Position numbers and translations under genes: made by a program
Shown here: in pieces, positions 25,797-35,859 of the stretch
Layout of the letters: the number at the start of each line of letters is the position of its first letter
Position numbering within the stretch: the stretch's first letter is position 1
Assembly (NCBI RefSeq): GCF_004005485.1
Contig: NZ_RZUL01000001.1
Span: 682,001-746,000, forward strand
Source of the DNA: Sphingobium algorifonticola
GTDB lineage: Bacteria > Pseudomonadota > Alphaproteobacteria > Sphingomonadales > Sphingomonadaceae
Direction of reading: 5' to 3'
DNA: 64,000 nucleotides
The notes under the pieces: generated by a model
Databases searched by the model: none
Seen by the model: only the letters and a program-made list of their open reading frames with translations
What the model was told of the DNA's origin: nothing

Positions 25797-27377
25797 TTAT
25801 GCGGCCCTGTCCGGTTTGATCGCGTCCGGCTTGATCGCGCCCGCGTCCTGCGCGATCGCCGGATCGACAGGGGCAATGCGGGATGGCACCAGCCGTTCGC
25901 TGGCGAGCGCCGCCCGCTCGCCCTCGTCACCCGATTCATGATATTCCGCGTCTTCGTTGACACCCCAGATGTCATACACGCGCGCACCCGCCGCGATGTT
26001 GCGCACAGTCAGCATCGCCGTCATCATCGCATGGTCCTGATTGTTGTAGCGGTGCATGCCGTTCCGCCCGACCAGATGCAGCGTGGGATATTTCGCTTCC
26101 AGTTCGGTCCGCAGCGCCAGAACATTGGCGGCATAGGCATCGTCATAGACCGGATAGGCCTTTTCCTGCCGGACCACCGCGCCGCCCACGACATCCTCCG
26201 CCTTGCACAGGCCGAGGATCGCCATTTCCTTTTTGGCGAGGGCAATCAGGTCGTCATCGTTCGAGGACCACAGGCCGTCGCCTTCGAAGCAGAAATATTC
26301 GAGGCCGACGCAGGCGATGCGTGCATCGGGCACCATTTCGGGGGACCAGCTACGGAAGTTCTGGACGCGACCGACCTTCACCTTGCTGTCGTGGATGTAA
26401 ATCCAGTTGTCCGGGAACAGATCGTCCGACCGGATCATCAGCGCGACGGTCAGGAAGTCGCGATATTTAAGGTCCGCCGCCGCCCCGGTCGTCTCGGGCA
26501 TCGGGTGGATGCGGCTCGCCAGTTCGCGCATCGGTGCGGAGCTGATGACATGGGCCGCGTCGATCGCCACCGTGGCGCCATCGCCAGTCGTGGCGGTCAC
26601 CCGCCAGCGACCCGTCACCTGATCCTGCGTCAGTTGCTTGAGAGCATGGCCCATCAGCACCCGGTTACCGCCAGCGACCACCTTGTCGCGCGCCGCTTCC
26701 CACATCATGCCCGGCCCCAGCCGCGGATAGCGGAAGGTTTCGAGCAATGTCTTGGTGGCCATGCCGTCATTGGGGCGCCGGTTGAGGCCAAGGCTGCGTT
26801 TCAGCCCGTCGAGCACCGCTGCGCCCAGCGACAGGCCCTTGATGCGCTGCGCCGCCCAGTCCGCAGACATTTCGTCACACGGCATGCCCCACACCTTTTC
26901 GGTGTAGGTCTTGAAGAAGATCGAAAACAGCCGGTGGCCGAACTGATTGACGGTCCAGTCCTGGAAGGAGCGGACATTGCGGTTGGGAAACAGCTTGGCC
27001 TTCGCAAAGCTCGCCATGCACAGGGTCGACCGGACTATCCCCAGATTCCAGAGCGCCTCGAACGCCCGCAAGGGATAGCTGTAGAACTTGCCCTCATAAT
27101 AGATGCGGCTCATGCGCGGGCGCTGGATGAAATCATCCGGCAATATCTCGTTCCACAAGTCGACGACTTCCTTCGACTTCGAAAAGAAGCGATGGCCGCC
27201 GATGTCGAAACGAAAGCCGTCATGTTCGACCGTGCGGCTGATGCCGCCGACATAGTGCGGGTCTTTTTCGATCACCGTGACGCTATAGCCCTGCTGCGTC
27301 AGCAGATAGGCTGCCGTCAGTCCGGCCGGGCCAGCGCCGATGATCGCGACATCAACGCCTGTGTCCGCACGCCCCAT
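25797..27377 (-). CDS. FAD-dependent oxidoreductase, UDP-galactopyranose-mutase / protoporphyrinogen-oxidase-like
   Basis: 526 residues: dinucleotide-binding motif IIGAGPAGLTAAYLL at the N-terminus, then VIEKDPHYVGGISRT and FDIGGHRFFSKS, a pattern seen in UGM-like amine-oxidase-fold proteins. Internal KTYTEKVWGMPCDEMSADW is typical of bacterial family members annotated NAD(P)/FAD-dependent oxidoreductase. Co-located with gtrA and a GT-C-like gene, so a role in modifying a sugar or lipid carrier is plausible but unproven. The ATG is at 27377. The C-terminus carries a low-complexity Asp/Ile/Lys repeat (IKPDAIKPD). Confidence 0.83.
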   Translation of the reverse strand: MGRADTGVDVAIIGAGPAGLTAAYLLTQQGYSVTVIEKDPHYVGGISRTVEHDGFRFDIGGHRFFSKSKEVVDLWNEILPDDFIQRPRMSRIYYEGKFYSYPLRAFEALWNLGIVRSTLCMASFAKAKLFPNRNVRSFQDWTVNQFGHRLFSIFFKTYTEKVWGMPCDEMSADWAAQRIKGLSLGAAVLDGLKRSLGLNRRPNDGMATKTLLETFRYPRLGPGMMWEAARDKVVAGGNRVLMGHALKQLTQDQVTGRWRVTATTGDGATVAIDAAHVISSAPMRELASRIHPMPETTGAAADLKYRDFLTVALMIRSDDLFPDNWIYIHDSKVKVGRVQNFRSWSPEMVPDARIACVGLEYFCFEGDGLWSSNDDDLIALAKKEMAILGLCKAEDVVGGAVVRQEKAYPVYDDAYAANVLALRTELEAKYPTLHLVGRNGMHRYNNQDHAMMTAMLTVRNIAAGARVYDIWGVNEDAEYHESGDEGERAALASERLVPSRIAPVDPAIAQDAGAIKPDAIKPDRAA

Positions 27378-27453
27378 AAGAGTTCATCCCCGAATTGCCT
27401 TTGCATCGGGAGTGAACGAAATCTTCTAAGGACTGGTTAACCCTATATTGCGA

Positions 27454-27489
27454 AAACGCCGCCCCTGCACAGATGCCGGGGCGGCGTTT
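27454..27489 (-). terminator. Intrinsic terminator after the UrcA gene
   Basis: The arms AAACGCCGCCCC (27454-27465) and GGGGCGGCGTTT (27478-27489) form a perfect 12-bp stem with a 12-nt loop. In the minus direction it lies 20 nt past the UrcA stop and ends GGGGCGGCGTTTTCG, with a short T run. It separates the UrcA unit from the flavoprotein operon. Confidence 0.82.
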
Positions 27490-27508
27490 CGATCAGGCGT
27501 CGCCAGGG

Positions 27509-27847
27509 TCAGCCCGCGCGTGCGGTGCTCACCAGCGAGTCGAGTTCGCCGCGCGCCTCGCTTATCGCCGGTTCGTAGCAGCGGGCAAAATCCAGCTTCT
27601 GATAGAGTTTCCGGGCGCTCGCCTTGTCGCAGACGCGTTCTGCGGCATTGCGGATGCGCTGGTCGGCGACATCGACGGCCGGATCACGACGCAGATCGAG
27701 ATCGGCGACCGAAACCCGGATCGTCTGCGTCTCGCTGCCATAGGTTCCCGACACGATCACGCCGGGGTCGGTCACATGCGCGAGCGCCAGCCCGGCAGGC
27801 ATGATCAGCGCGGCGCAGGCCGCACCCGTCCAAAAGCTTTTCAACAT
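27509..27847 (-). CDS. UrcA family protein
   Basis: 112 residues with an N-terminal signal peptide (hydrophobic stretch ending AGLALAHV) and the UrcA pattern: IRVSVADLDLRRDPAVDVADQRIRNA with the conserved V-x-x-D-L-D-L motif, then two cysteines (VCDKAS, ARCYEP). Small exported proteins of this type are abundant in sphingomonads and their function is unknown. The start at 27847 has AGGACG 7 nt upstream. It lies downstream of purH on the same strand with about 105 bp between. Confidence 0.88.
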   Translation of the reverse strand: MLKSFWTGAACAALIMPAGLALAHVTDPGVIVSGTYGSETQTIRVSVADLDLRRDPAVDVADQRIRNAAERVCDKASARKLYQKLDFARCYEPAISEARGELDSLVSTARAG

Positions 27848-27951
27848 GATATCGTCCTTCTCCTGCACGCCCGATCTATGCGGGTCGCAGGCCGAAGATA
27901 GGCGCGCCGAAGCCTGTATTAAAGGGCAATTCGTCGCTGCGCCGCAGCGTA

Positions 27952-29541
27952 TCAGTGCCGGAAATGGCGCATCCCGGTAAACAGCATGGCGAGACCCGCT
28001 GCATCGGCCGCGGCGATCACTTCCGCGTCGCGGATCGATCCGCCCGGCTGGATCACCGCCGTGGCCCCCGCCTCCACCGCGGCGAGCAGCCCGTCGGCGA
28101 AAGGGAAGAACGCATCGGAGGCGACCGCCGAACCGATGGTGCGCGGTGCGCTCCACCCCGCCTTTTCCGCCGCATCCTTGGCTTTCCAGGCGGCGATACG
28201 GGCCGATTCCAACCGGTTCATCTGCCCGGCACCGATGCCCGCCGTGCTGCCATCCTTGGCATAGACGATGGCGTTCGACTTCACATGCTTGGCGACCGTC
28301 CATGCGAACAGGCAATCCTCATGTTCCCGCGCGGTCGGCTTGCGCTTTGTCACGACCGTCAGCCTGTCGGGCGATAGTCGGCCGTTGTCGCGACTCTGGA
28401 CCAGCAGGCCGCCCGCGATGCTCTTCAATTGCAGGCCGGGCCGCGCCGGGTCCGGCAGGTCGCCGGTCAGGAGCAGGCGCAGGTTCTTCTTCTTCGCAAA
28501 CACCGCGCGGGCGTCGGCATCGGCGTCGGGCGCCGCGACCACTTCGGTGAAGATGCCGCTGATCGCTTCTGCCGTCGCGCCGTCCAGCGGGCGGTTGACC
28601 GCGATGATACCCCCAAAAGCCGACACGCTGTCGCAGGCCAGCGCCGCTTCATAGGCTGCGATCAAGGTATCGCCGCTTGCGACGCCGCACGGATTGGCAT
28701 GTTTGACGATCACCACCGTCGGCGGGCCGTCGCGAAACTCGCTGACCAGTTCCAGCGCGGCATCGGCATCGTTGTAATTGTTGTACGACAGTTCCTTGCC
28801 CTGCACCTGAACGGCCTGTGCGATGCCGCGCGCTGATGGCCCGGCAGGCACGTAGAGTGCCGCGGACTGATGCGGGTTCTCGCCATAGCGCAGCGGCGAG
28901 ACAAGGGTGCTGGCAAGGGTGAGGCTGGGCGGGAACATGGTCCCCTGATCGGCAAAGGCGAACCAGCTTGCGATCATGCTGTCATAGGCAGCGGTGGCGG
29001 CATAGGCCTTGGCTGCGAGAAGGCGGCGAAAGTCATAGCTGGTCGCGCCGCCCTTCTCGCCCATCTCCGCGATCAGCCGGTCATAATCCGCCGGATCGGT
29101 GACAATTGCCACGCTCGCGTGATTCTTCGCAGCGGACCGGACCATCGACGGGCCGCCAATGTCGATATTCTCGATGATCTCCTCACGCCCTGCCCCTTTC
29201 GCAACTTTCGCGGCAAAGGGATAGAGGTTGACGACCACCAGATCGATCGCGCCGATGCCGTGCGCCGCCATCGCTGCGACATGGTCGGCATTGTCGCGCA
29301 CCGCCAGCAGGCCGCCATGGACGATGGGATGCAGCGTCTTGACCCGGCCGTCCATCATTTCGGGAAAGCCGGTCAGTTCGCTGATGTCCATGACGGTCAG
29401 CCCGGCATCGCGCAGCGCCTTCGCCGTGCCGCCGGTGGAGACCAGCTCCACGCCGTGCGCGGCAAGCGCCGCCCCCAGTTCAGCAAGACCGGTCTTGTCC
29501 GAAACAGACAGCAAGGCGCGTTTGATCGGGATATCGTTCAT
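27952..29541 (-). CDS. purH: Bifunctional AICAR transformylase / IMP cyclohydrolase
   Basis: Last two steps of purine synthesis. 529 residues; the N-terminal cyclohydrolase domain ([31 protein letters not shown]) and the C-terminal transformylase domain ([34 protein letters not shown]) are complete. The ATG is at 29541. It follows the heparinase-like gene by 40 bp in the minus-strand series htpX-rsmB-PAS-rpe-heparinase-purH. Confidence 0.97.
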   Translation of the reverse strand: MNDIPIKRALLSVSDKTGLAELGAALAAHGVELVSTGGTAKALRDAGLTVMDISELTGFPEMMDGRVKTLHPIVHGGLLAVRDNADHVAAMAAHGIGAIDLVVVNLYPFAAKVAKGAGREEIIENIDIGGPSMVRSAAKNHASVAIVTDPADYDRLIAEMGEKGGATSYDFRRLLAAKAYAATAAYDSMIASWFAFADQGTMFPPSLTLASTLVSPLRYGENPHQSAALYVPAGPSARGIAQAVQVQGKELSYNNYNDADAALELVSEFRDGPPTVVIVKHANPCGVASGDTLIAAYEAALACDSVSAFGGIIAVNRPLDGATAEAISGIFTEVVAAPDADADARAVFAKKKNLRLLLTGDLPDPARPGLQLKSIAGGLLVQSRDNGRLSPDRLTVVTKRKPTAREHEDCLFAWTVAKHVKSNAIVYAKDGSTAGIGAGQMNRLESARIAAWKAKDAAEKAGWSAPRTIGSAVASDAFFPFADGLLAAVEAGATAVIQPGGSIRDAEVIAAADAAGLAMLFTGMRHFRH

Positions 29542-29581
29542 GTCTCTCGTCCTTGAAAATACGCCGGGTGCCGGAAACGGC

Positions 29582-31357
29582 CTATCCCACGCGCTTCAGC
29601 AACCATCCGGTGCTGATGCCGCCGGGTTCCGCCTGCCCGCTCACCACCAGTTGCAGGCAGGCCCGCGGTTTGCCTTCGCCATCGATCCACAGGCTGTCTT
29701 CTATCGCGATCGTTCCCGTGCCGGTTCGAAATTGCCAGAGCGCACCCATGTCGATGCGCAGCAGCGCGCCTTGCGCATCGGCGGTCAGCGTCGGCTCGAC
29801 ACCCGGCGCGAGATGAAAGCGCAATGCGAACGGCGTGGGGGCAGGCTTGCGACGGCGCTCGGCAGGCAACAGCATGTCCTCACCCCGGATTTCGCGCCCG
29901 TCGCTGCTCATCATCAGCAGGCGGCGATGGACATAGCCGATCCGCCGCACATACCCATCATGGCTGAGTTCGAGACGACTGCCGCTTTCCAGCTCCTGCC
30001 GGTTCAGCTCGACTTCGGTCACGCCCTTGCCGAGCGTACCGTCGGGCAGAATCGCGGTCGAATTGCTGTCGGCCAGCACCAGGGTGCTGTGTGCCGCGGT
30101 GGTACGCAGGCCCTGCGCCAGATCGTCGGGCAGATAGGCGCCGGCCAGCGCCGCGCCACCGCAATTGACGATCAGGCGGTGCGGCCCGTCGCTCAATTCG
30201 ATGGCACCGGTCGAGGCACAGCCCGCTGCCGCGAGCCGCGCCACAGGCGGCGGGGCGGCATCGACCAGCAGGACGCTGTTGCCCGCCGCCAGCCGCTGAT
30301 AGCCCCAGTCGCGTGCCTGCCGCAACGGTCTGGCACGGACGCCGGTTGCGGCAACGACCGCATCTACATGGGCTTGATCGGTCGCACCGGCGCCCTGCCA
30401 GTTGCCCAGCCCGCCATCGCCATGGGTGATGCCCAGCAGCGCGGGAACGGCCCGGTTGAGCGCGTCGGCGATGAAGCGGGGCATATCCTCCCGCCTTACG
30501 TCATAGACCGAACGGAGCATGGCAAGGAGCATGATGCCGTCGAGCTGCGCGAGCGGAGAGCGCGAAATTGCGCCGCCATCGGGATGGAAGGCACTGTCGA
30601 TCGCGCGACGCAGCCCGGCCTCGCCGAACAGCTTGCGCGGGCCGCCGCCGGGGATCAGCATCGAGGCCGCGACGACGCCGCCCCAGGCGACCAGCCGATG
30701 CAGGCCGACCGGGGCCTTGTCCGCGCTCTGGTCGAGATGCCGGGCCGTGCGCGCAATGCAGTTCAGCACCAGCGAGCGATAGACCAGATCGCTGGAGGAC
30801 AGGATGAGCGGGGCCTGGCTGGTCCAGTAGAGCAGCCGCCAGGCGGCATTGTCGGCCCGCCACGCTGGTTCGCTCGGCTTTTCGGCATGGGCCGCCAGCC
30901 ACTTGCGCATCACGGCCTCGGCCACCGGGGCACCCTGTTCGCGCGTTGCGACCGTCGAAAGGTCTCGCAGCCAGCGAAAGCTGTGGATATAGTCCACAAA
31001 AGCGGGCGCAAGGGCCAGCGTTTCGAAATCGAGCGTGTCGATCGGCTGCTTCATGCCGCGAAACAGGAAATACCCTGCGCGGATCGCCTGCCCGGCCACG
31101 ACGTCGCCCGGAATGCTGTCGTCAGGGACGGCAAGCAGCTTGAGCGGAAACTTGCCTTTCAGTCGCACCGCATGCAGCGGTGTCCGCCAGGTCAGGCGAT
31201 AGAAGCGATGCGCGATCCGTTCGGCGAGCGACAGGCCCTTGTCATCCGACACCCGGATGAGCCGCCTGCCTTCCTCGATCTCCGCACCGCCCGGCACGTC
31301 CGGGAAGGACGCGCGCTCGGCGGCGGGCTTGGCCCGGATGCGCGTCAGATCGTTCAC
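29582..31357 (-). CDS. Heparinase II/III-like family protein
   Basis: 591 residues: an N-terminal alpha-barrel region ([20 protein letters not shown]) and a C-terminal beta-rich heparinase II/III domain with [18 protein letters not shown] and [13 protein letters not shown]. Enzymes of this family cleave uronic-acid polysaccharides, but sphingomonad members between rpe and purH are a distinct uncharacterised group. The start is GTG at 31357, overlapping the rpe stop as GTGA, with GGAGG 10 nt upstream; the longer open frame to 31537 lies inside rpe and is rejected. No signal peptide is obvious, so a cytoplasmic substrate is possible. Confidence 0.88.
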   Translation of the reverse strand: MNDLTRIRAKPAAERASFPDVPGGAEIEEGRRLIRVSDDKGLSLAERIAHRFYRLTWRTPLHAVRLKGKFPLKLLAVPDDSIPGDVVAGQAIRAGYFLFRGMKQPIDTLDFETLALAPAFVDYIHSFRWLRDLSTVATREQGAPVAEAVMRKWLAAHAEKPSEPAWRADNAAWRLLYWTSQAPLILSSSDLVYRSLVLNCIARTARHLDQSADKAPVGLHRLVAWGGVVAASMLIPGGGPRKLFGEAGLRRAIDSAFHPDGGAISRSPLAQLDGIMLLAMLRSVYDVRREDMPRFIADALNRAVPALLGITHGDGGLGNWQGAGATDQAHVDAVVAATGVRARPLRQARDWGYQRLAAGNSVLLVDAAPPPVARLAAAGCASTGAIELSDGPHRLIVNCGGAALAGAYLPDDLAQGLRTTAAHSTLVLADSNSTAILPDGTLGKGVTEVELNRQELESGSRLELSHDGYVRRIGYVHRRLLMMSSDGREIRGEDMLLPAERRRKPAPTPFALRFHLAPGVEPTLTADAQGALLRIDMGALWQFRTGTGTIAIEDSLWIDGEGKPRACLQLVVSGQAEPGGISTGWLLKRVG

Positions 31358-32028
31358 CCCCCGCGCAGCCTCCGAATATTGTCGGCATAGGCATCCGGCC
31401 CGCCGCGAAACGTCGCCGTACCCGCCACCAGCACATCGGCACCTGCGGCGATGGCCATTGGCGCGGTACGATCGTCGATACCGCCATCGACTTGCAGACG
31501 AATGTCGCGGCCGCTCTTGTCGATCATCTTGCGGCACGCCTCTATCTTGCGAAGCTGGCTGTCGATGAAGCTCTGTCCGCCGAACCCCGGGTTGACGCTC
31601 ATGATCAGGATAAGATCGATGTCGTCGATCAGATAATCCAGCATCTTCGCCGGTGTTCCAGGGTTCAGCACCACGCCGGCCATCTTGCCCAGCCCCTTGA
31701 TATGCTGAACGCTGCGATGAATATGCGGCCCGGCCTCGGGATGCACGGTCAGGATGTCCGCCCCCGCGTCGGCGAACGCGTCAAGATAGCGGTCGACCGG
31801 CGCAATCATCAGATGCACGTCGAGCGGCTTGGCCGTGTGCGGGCGCAACGCCTTTACCACCATCGGCCCGATCGTGATGTTCGGCACGAAATGCCCGTCC
31901 ATCACATCGACATGCACCCAGTCGCAGCCCGCTGCGTCGATAGCCCGCACTTCTTCCCCAAGGCGCGCGAAATCGGCCGAGAGAATGGACGGGGAAATCA
32001 GGATCGGGTGGCTGGCGCTCGGGGTCAT
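31354..32028 (-). CDS. rpe: Ribulose-phosphate 3-epimerase
   Basis: Interconverts ribulose 5-phosphate and xylulose 5-phosphate. 224 residues of a TIM barrel: [15 protein letters not shown], the metal-binding His/Asp region [30 protein letters not shown] and VDGGID are all present. The ATG is at 32028, and the stop overlaps the GTG of the heparinase-like gene. Confidence 0.97.
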   Translation of the reverse strand: MTPSASHPILISPSILSADFARLGEEVRAIDAAGCDWVHVDVMDGHFVPNITIGPMVVKALRPHTAKPLDVHLMIAPVDRYLDAFADAGADILTVHPEAGPHIHRSVQHIKGLGKMAGVVLNPGTPAKMLDYLIDDIDLILIMSVNPGFGGQSFIDSQLRKIEACRKMIDKSGRDIRLQVDGGIDDRTAPMAIAAGADVLVAGTATFRGGPDAYADNIRRLRGG

Positions 32029-32102
32029 TAACCCATCGCCTTAGCTTTGCCGGGGGCGCGGGGCAACGCATCATTTGCGGCTTTTTGCCGTCGATGTGCG
32101 TG

Positions 32103-32630
32103 TCAATCCGTCGTCGGCAGAAGTGCCGCATCCCGCCGCCCCGAACGGCATGGCAGGGATGGCAACAGCCGCTTCATGCCCCGCAGGGCGATAACGCCCC
32201 CCGGCCCGAGCACCGGCACGGCGGTGAGCCGCATCGCCCGGCGCGACGCGCCTGCCGGGTCGATATCCACATCGATTGTGAAGCCGCGACGATGACGGAT
32301 GGCGTGGGCCCGCAACCGCTCCATCGCCAGGCGCGAATCCGGTGCATAGAGCGACACCGCATGCGGACGTGTCACCACGTCATCGCGCATCAGCCCGAAA
32401 ATGTCATAGACGCCAGCCGTCCATGTCAGCCGTTCGGTCAAAAGATCGCAGTGCCACAGACCGATGCCCTGCGCCGCAAGCGCGTCGCCGTCCGGCATCG
32501 CCGTGCCATCGGCCGGAAGGCCGGGCAGTCGGTCGTCGATGGCGCTGAGCGGCCAGCTATGATGCAGTGGCAGAGGCTCGACGGGACGCACGCAATCTCC
32601 TGTTGATCCGACCATGCACGATAACAGCAT
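32103..32630 (-). CDS. Small PAS-domain protein
   Basis: 175 residues; the middle part (GIGLWHCDLLTERLTWTAGVYDIFGLMRDD) is a PAS-fold opening of the PAS_3 type, followed by GFTIDVDIDPAGASRR, and no output domain follows. It may bind a ligand or a partner protein in signalling. The ATG at 32630 is assumed; an in-frame ATG at 32615 is an alternative, and neither has a good ribosome binding site. It sits between rsmB and rpe in the minus-strand series. Confidence 0.72.
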   Translation of the reverse strand: MLLSCMVGSTGDCVRPVEPLPLHHSWPLSAIDDRLPGLPADGTAMPDGDALAAQGIGLWHCDLLTERLTWTAGVYDIFGLMRDDVVTRPHAVSLYAPDSRLAMERLRAHAIRHRRGFTIDVDIDPAGASRRAMRLTAVPVLGPGGVIALRGMKRLLPSLPCRSGRRDAALLPTTD

Positions 32631-32648
32631 GACCCTTAAGGATTATTG

Positions 32649-33953
32649 TCAAACACGCCGCAGCGACACAACAAAAAATCCATCGGTGCCGCCCTGATCG
32701 GCCAATGTCTGCGGCAAGGTCCGCACCCAGCCTTGCGGAGTCGCTGTAACCCCCTGCGGCAGACTGCCGGGCGCGGGCGCCACGACGGTCCAGCCCTGCC
32801 CGCCCGCGAGGAAGCGGTCGATCTGCTGCTCGCCCTCGGCCTGTTCGAGCGAGCATGTCGCATAGACGAGCGCGCCGCCTGGCTTCACCCACTCGGCCGC
32901 ACGCGCCAGCAGTTCGGTCTGCAATGTCGCGAGTTCCGCGATCTGGCGCGGACCGATCCGATGCAGAACATCGGGATGGCGGCGATAGATGCCCGTCGCG
33001 CTGCACGGTGCGTCGATCAGCACGGCGTCGGCGGGTTCGGCCGGTTGCCATTGCCGCAGGTCCCCGGTCACGACCTGCGCCGACAGGCCGACACGATCGA
33101 GATTGTCGGACAGGCGCGTCAGCCGCTTGGCCGACTGGTCGATCGCCGTCACATGCCATCCGGCCGCCGAAAGCTGCATCGTCTTGCCGCCCGGCGCGGC
33201 GCACAGGTCCAGCACGGTCCGCCCCTCGCCTTGGCCCAGCAGCCGCGCGGGGATGGATGCGGCGATGTCCTGCACCCACCAGGCCCCTTCCTCGAACCCC
33301 GGAAGGCCGGTCACATTTTCATGATCGGGCAGGCGGACATGGCCAGGAGCAAGCGACACGCCCGACAGGCGATCGGCCCAATCCGCCGTCTGCGCCGGAT
33401 CGCGAAGGCTGATGTCTACTGGCGGGCGCTGCGCTGTGGCGCGGGCGGCCGCATGCGGCATGGCATCGCCCCATTGCGCGGCCCAGCGCGCGGCGACTTC
33501 GGGCAGCAGCGTGGGCACATCGGGCAGAGTCGCGCCGCCGCGCATCAGCGTACCGAACACGCCATGGACCAGCTTGCGCGGGCCACCGTCGACCAGCGGC
33601 AAGGCCGTGGCGATGGCCGCATGCGGCGGTGTACCCAGCACCAGCGCCTGGACGAGCGCGATGCGCAGCACCATCCGCGCCTTGGCGTCGTCCGGCAATC
33701 GCTGCCGGGTCGCCCCGTCGATCAGCGCGTCAAGGTCGGGCAGGCGGCGCAGTGCCTCTGCCGCAATGGCATGGACAAGGGCGCGATCGGCCCGATCGGT
33801 CAGCCCCTGGCTTGCGCCATGCAGCGCGACTTCCAGTGGATCGCCACGACGAAGAACAGCGTCGAGCAGGCGCAGCGCCGAACGTCGCGCGGGTAAGCCG
33901 GGTGCCTCAGGCGCGCGGGCGGGATATCGGGAGACGGGAGGGACGGAGGCCAT
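32649..33953 (-). CDS. rsmB: 16S rRNA m5C methyltransferase, RsmB/NOP family
   Basis: Methylates cytosine in 16S rRNA (C967 in E. coli). 434 residues: an N-terminal NusB-like helical domain (RRSALRLLDAVLRRG) and a C-terminal SAM-binding domain with LDLCAAPGGKTMQL, the first catalytic Cys in DAPCSATGIYRRHPD and the second in YATCSLEQAE. The ATG is at 33953. It is downstream of htpX by about 60 bp, and a PAS-protein gene follows. Confidence 0.95.
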   Translation of the reverse strand: MASVPPVSRYPARAPEAPGLPARRSALRLLDAVLRRGDPLEVALHGASQGLTDRADRALVHAIAAEALRRLPDLDALIDGATRQRLPDDAKARMVLRIALVQALVLGTPPHAAIATALPLVDGGPRKLVHGVFGTLMRGGATLPDVPTLLPEVAARWAAQWGDAMPHAAARATAQRPPVDISLRDPAQTADWADRLSGVSLAPGHVRLPDHENVTGLPGFEEGAWWVQDIAASIPARLLGQGEGRTVLDLCAAPGGKTMQLSAAGWHVTAIDQSAKRLTRLSDNLDRVGLSAQVVTGDLRQWQPAEPADAVLIDAPCSATGIYRRHPDVLHRIGPRQIAELATLQTELLARAAEWVKPGGALVYATCSLEQAEGEQQIDRFLAGGQGWTVVAPAPGSLPQGVTATPQGWVRTLPQTLADQGGTDGFFVVSLRRV

Positions 33954-34013
33954 GGCGCTCCCCTAGCGGCATTTCCGGGGCGCGTCACCTCGCCGGTTAT
34001 CCGCCGCTATAGT

Positions 34014-34940
34014 CTAACGGCGGTGAGGATCTAGCGCGCTGCCACGGCGCGAGGCCCTGTGCACCCGCTTGAGCGCCGATGGCGGGGACGCAACGCCCAA
34101 AGGCACGCTGCCCATATCGGCCGCCATGTCTTCCAGCGCGGCAATACGGCTTTCGGTCGCCGGGTGCGTTGAAAACATTTCGCTGATATGCGTCGGCACG
34201 ATGTAGAGCTGCGCGGCGGCGGGATTGCGTTCGCTGACCGGATTGGGGATGCGCGCAGCCTGCCCCGCGATCTTGGCCAAGGCCGAGGCAAGTGCGCGCG
34301 GATTGCCGCTGATTTCCGCGCCTGCCCGGTCGGCACCATATTCGCGGGTGCGGCTGATCGCCATTTGCACGATCATCGCGGCAAAAGGCGCGACGATCAC
34401 CGCCAGCAGCGTCGCCACGATATTGCTGTGACCGTTATTGTCGCCACTGCGAAAGAACAGCCCGAAATTGGCGAGCATGGAAATGGCGCCCGCGATCGTG
34501 GCTACCATCGTCATGATAAGGGTATCGCGGTTCTTCACATGGCCCAGTTCATGCGCCATCACGCCCGCCACTTCATCCCGGCTCAGCATCGACAGCAGGC
34601 CGGTCGTCGCAGCCACGGCCGCATGATCGGGATCACGGCCGGTAGCAAAGGCGTTGGGATGCGGCGAATCGATGATGTACACCCGCGGCATCGGCAGACC
34701 CGCGCGCTGCGCCAGGCCCTGCACCAGCCCGAAGAACTGCGGCTCGCTATGCGCGTCGACCTCGCGCGCGCCATGCATCGAAAGGACGATGCGATCGGCA
34801 TTCCAGAAGGTAAACAGATTCATGCCCGCAGCCACCAGCAGCGCGATGATCGCGCCGCCGCTGCCGCCGAGCGTGTAGCCAAGCGCCATGAACAGCGCCG
34901 TCATGGCCGCCAGCAGCATGGTCGTCTTGAAACCGTTCAC
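34014..34940 (-). CDS. htpX: Zinc metalloprotease HtpX
   Basis: Membrane-embedded zinc protease in quality control of misfolded membrane proteins. 308 residues; two N-terminal helices ([37 protein letters not shown]), the zinc site [13 protein letters not shown], and a later helix pair ([16 protein letters not shown]). The start is GTG at 34940 ([11 protein letters not shown], matching the family's MNGFKT), with GGAG about 10 nt upstream. The open frame reaches 35081 but that part overlaps the divergent DUF1674 gene. Confidence 0.93.
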   Translation of the reverse strand: MNGFKTTMLLAAMTALFMALGYTLGGSGGAIIALLVAAGMNLFTFWNADRIVLSMHGAREVDAHSEPQFFGLVQGLAQRAGLPMPRVYIIDSPHPNAFATGRDPDHAAVAATTGLLSMLSRDEVAGVMAHELGHVKNRDTLIMTMVATIAGAISMLANFGLFFRSGDNNGHSNIVATLLAVIVAPFAAMIVQMAISRTREYGADRAGAEISGNPRALASALAKIAGQAARIPNPVSERNPAAAQLYIVPTHISEMFSTHPATESRIAALEDMAADMGSVPLGVASPPSALKRVHRASRRGSALDPHRR

Positions 34941-35028
34941 TTGTCCGTCACTCCATTGATGCCCACTTAGCGGGTGCATCCTGAATGTGGGATTGCAGTG
35001 ATGCAGCGTCAATGTGAGGAGCCGACAA

Positions 35029-35190
35029 ATGGGTAAGCGCCCCGACCATGTGAAACCACCGGCGCACTGGACCAAAAGCACCCCGCCACCCGCGCCCGAC
35101 CCCGTTGATGCGCCGCGCGTGACAACAGAAACGCTCAGCCCGGTGCGCTATGGCGACTGGGAACGCAAAGGCATCGCCATCGACTTCTGA
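35029..35190 (+). CDS. DUF1674 protein, succinate dehydrogenase assembly factor 4-like
   Basis: 53 residues. The C-terminus [14 protein letters not shown] is the hallmark of the DUF1674/SDHAF4 family, whose members bind flavinylated SdhA before complex II assembly. The N-terminal half is Pro- and Lys-rich and probably disordered. GAGGAG lies 7 nt before the ATG. It is divergent from htpX, about 90 bp from its GTG; I see no sdh gene in the window. Confidence 0.88.
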   Translation: MGKRPDHVKPPAHWTKSTPPPAPDPVDAPRVTTETLSPVRYGDWERKGIAIDF

Positions 35191-35383
35191 AGGCGGAAGG
35201 CAATCCGAACACAGACCACAAGTCGGCATGTCACAACTCGTCCACATTTTCGCACATATGCCGCCGTGCCGTGCATCCCGCGCGGGCAACGCGTGTGCCA
35301 TCATGGCGTCACATGATGTTGCCTGCGCTAGGCATTAGCGATGCCGCCGATCACAGAGCGGCGGGGTCAGGAATTGCATCGCC

Positions 35384-35836
35384 ATGTACATGAACAGCCA
35401 ACCGTCCTTCGCCAGCCAGGACAGCCTTGATGACGATCTGCTCTGCGGTGTCGGGAAACTGGTGTGCGCTTGGGGTGTTCTGGAACAAAGGCTGGAACAG
35501 AAGATCGGCCTGCTGCGCGAGGCAGCGGGCGACATCCGCACGGTCGGATCGCGCACCCGGCCCGGCATGGGGAAGCTGCTGGCCGAACTTCGCGCGATGA
35601 TTTCGATGCGCGACCGGCGCAACGCCACCGTTCTGGCGGAAATCGCAGCGCTTGAGCGCGACATCCAGCGCATCGACCGGTTTCGCGGCCTGATCGTGTC
35701 GGGTTTCCAGGGACCAGAGCATGGCGGTTTTGCCTGTCGCGATCAGAAGAATGCGCCCGTGCATGTCTCGTTCGCCCAGTTGCAGGCGGAAATCGCATCG
35801 CTCAATGCCATTGGGGAGCGATTGCTGGCGCTGTAG
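35384..35836 (+). CDS. Hypothetical protein, helical, 150 aa
   Basis: No family recognised. Predicted mostly alpha-helical, with WGVLEQRLEQKIGLLREAAGD near the N-terminus, a central helix of about 45 residues (LLAELRAMISMRDRRNATVLAEIAALERDIQRIDRF), a short VHVSFAQLQAEIASL segment and no signal peptide or membrane helix. Similar 'WG-x-x-E-x-x-L' starts occur in small proteins of unknown role. It is convergent with crtZ (23 bp between stops) and preceded by about 190 bp without an obvious gene. An in-frame ATG 6 bp downstream is an alternative start. Confidence 0.7.
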   Translation: MYMNSQPSFASQDSLDDDLLCGVGKLVCAWGVLEQRLEQKIGLLREAAGDIRTVGSRTRPGMGKLLAELRAMISMRDRRNATVLAEIAALERDIQRIDRFRGLIVSGFQGPEHGGFACRDQKNAPVHVSFAQLQAEIASLNAIGERLLAL

Positions 35837-35859
35837 CCGGTCGCGTTAGGCAGACACTG

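Noticed and set aside
31358..31537. Extended N-terminus of the heparinase-like protein inside rpe
   Set aside because: The extra 60 residues are Arg/Gly-rich antisense-frame material overlapping rpe; the GTG at 31357 with GGAGG gives the usual GTGA coupling.
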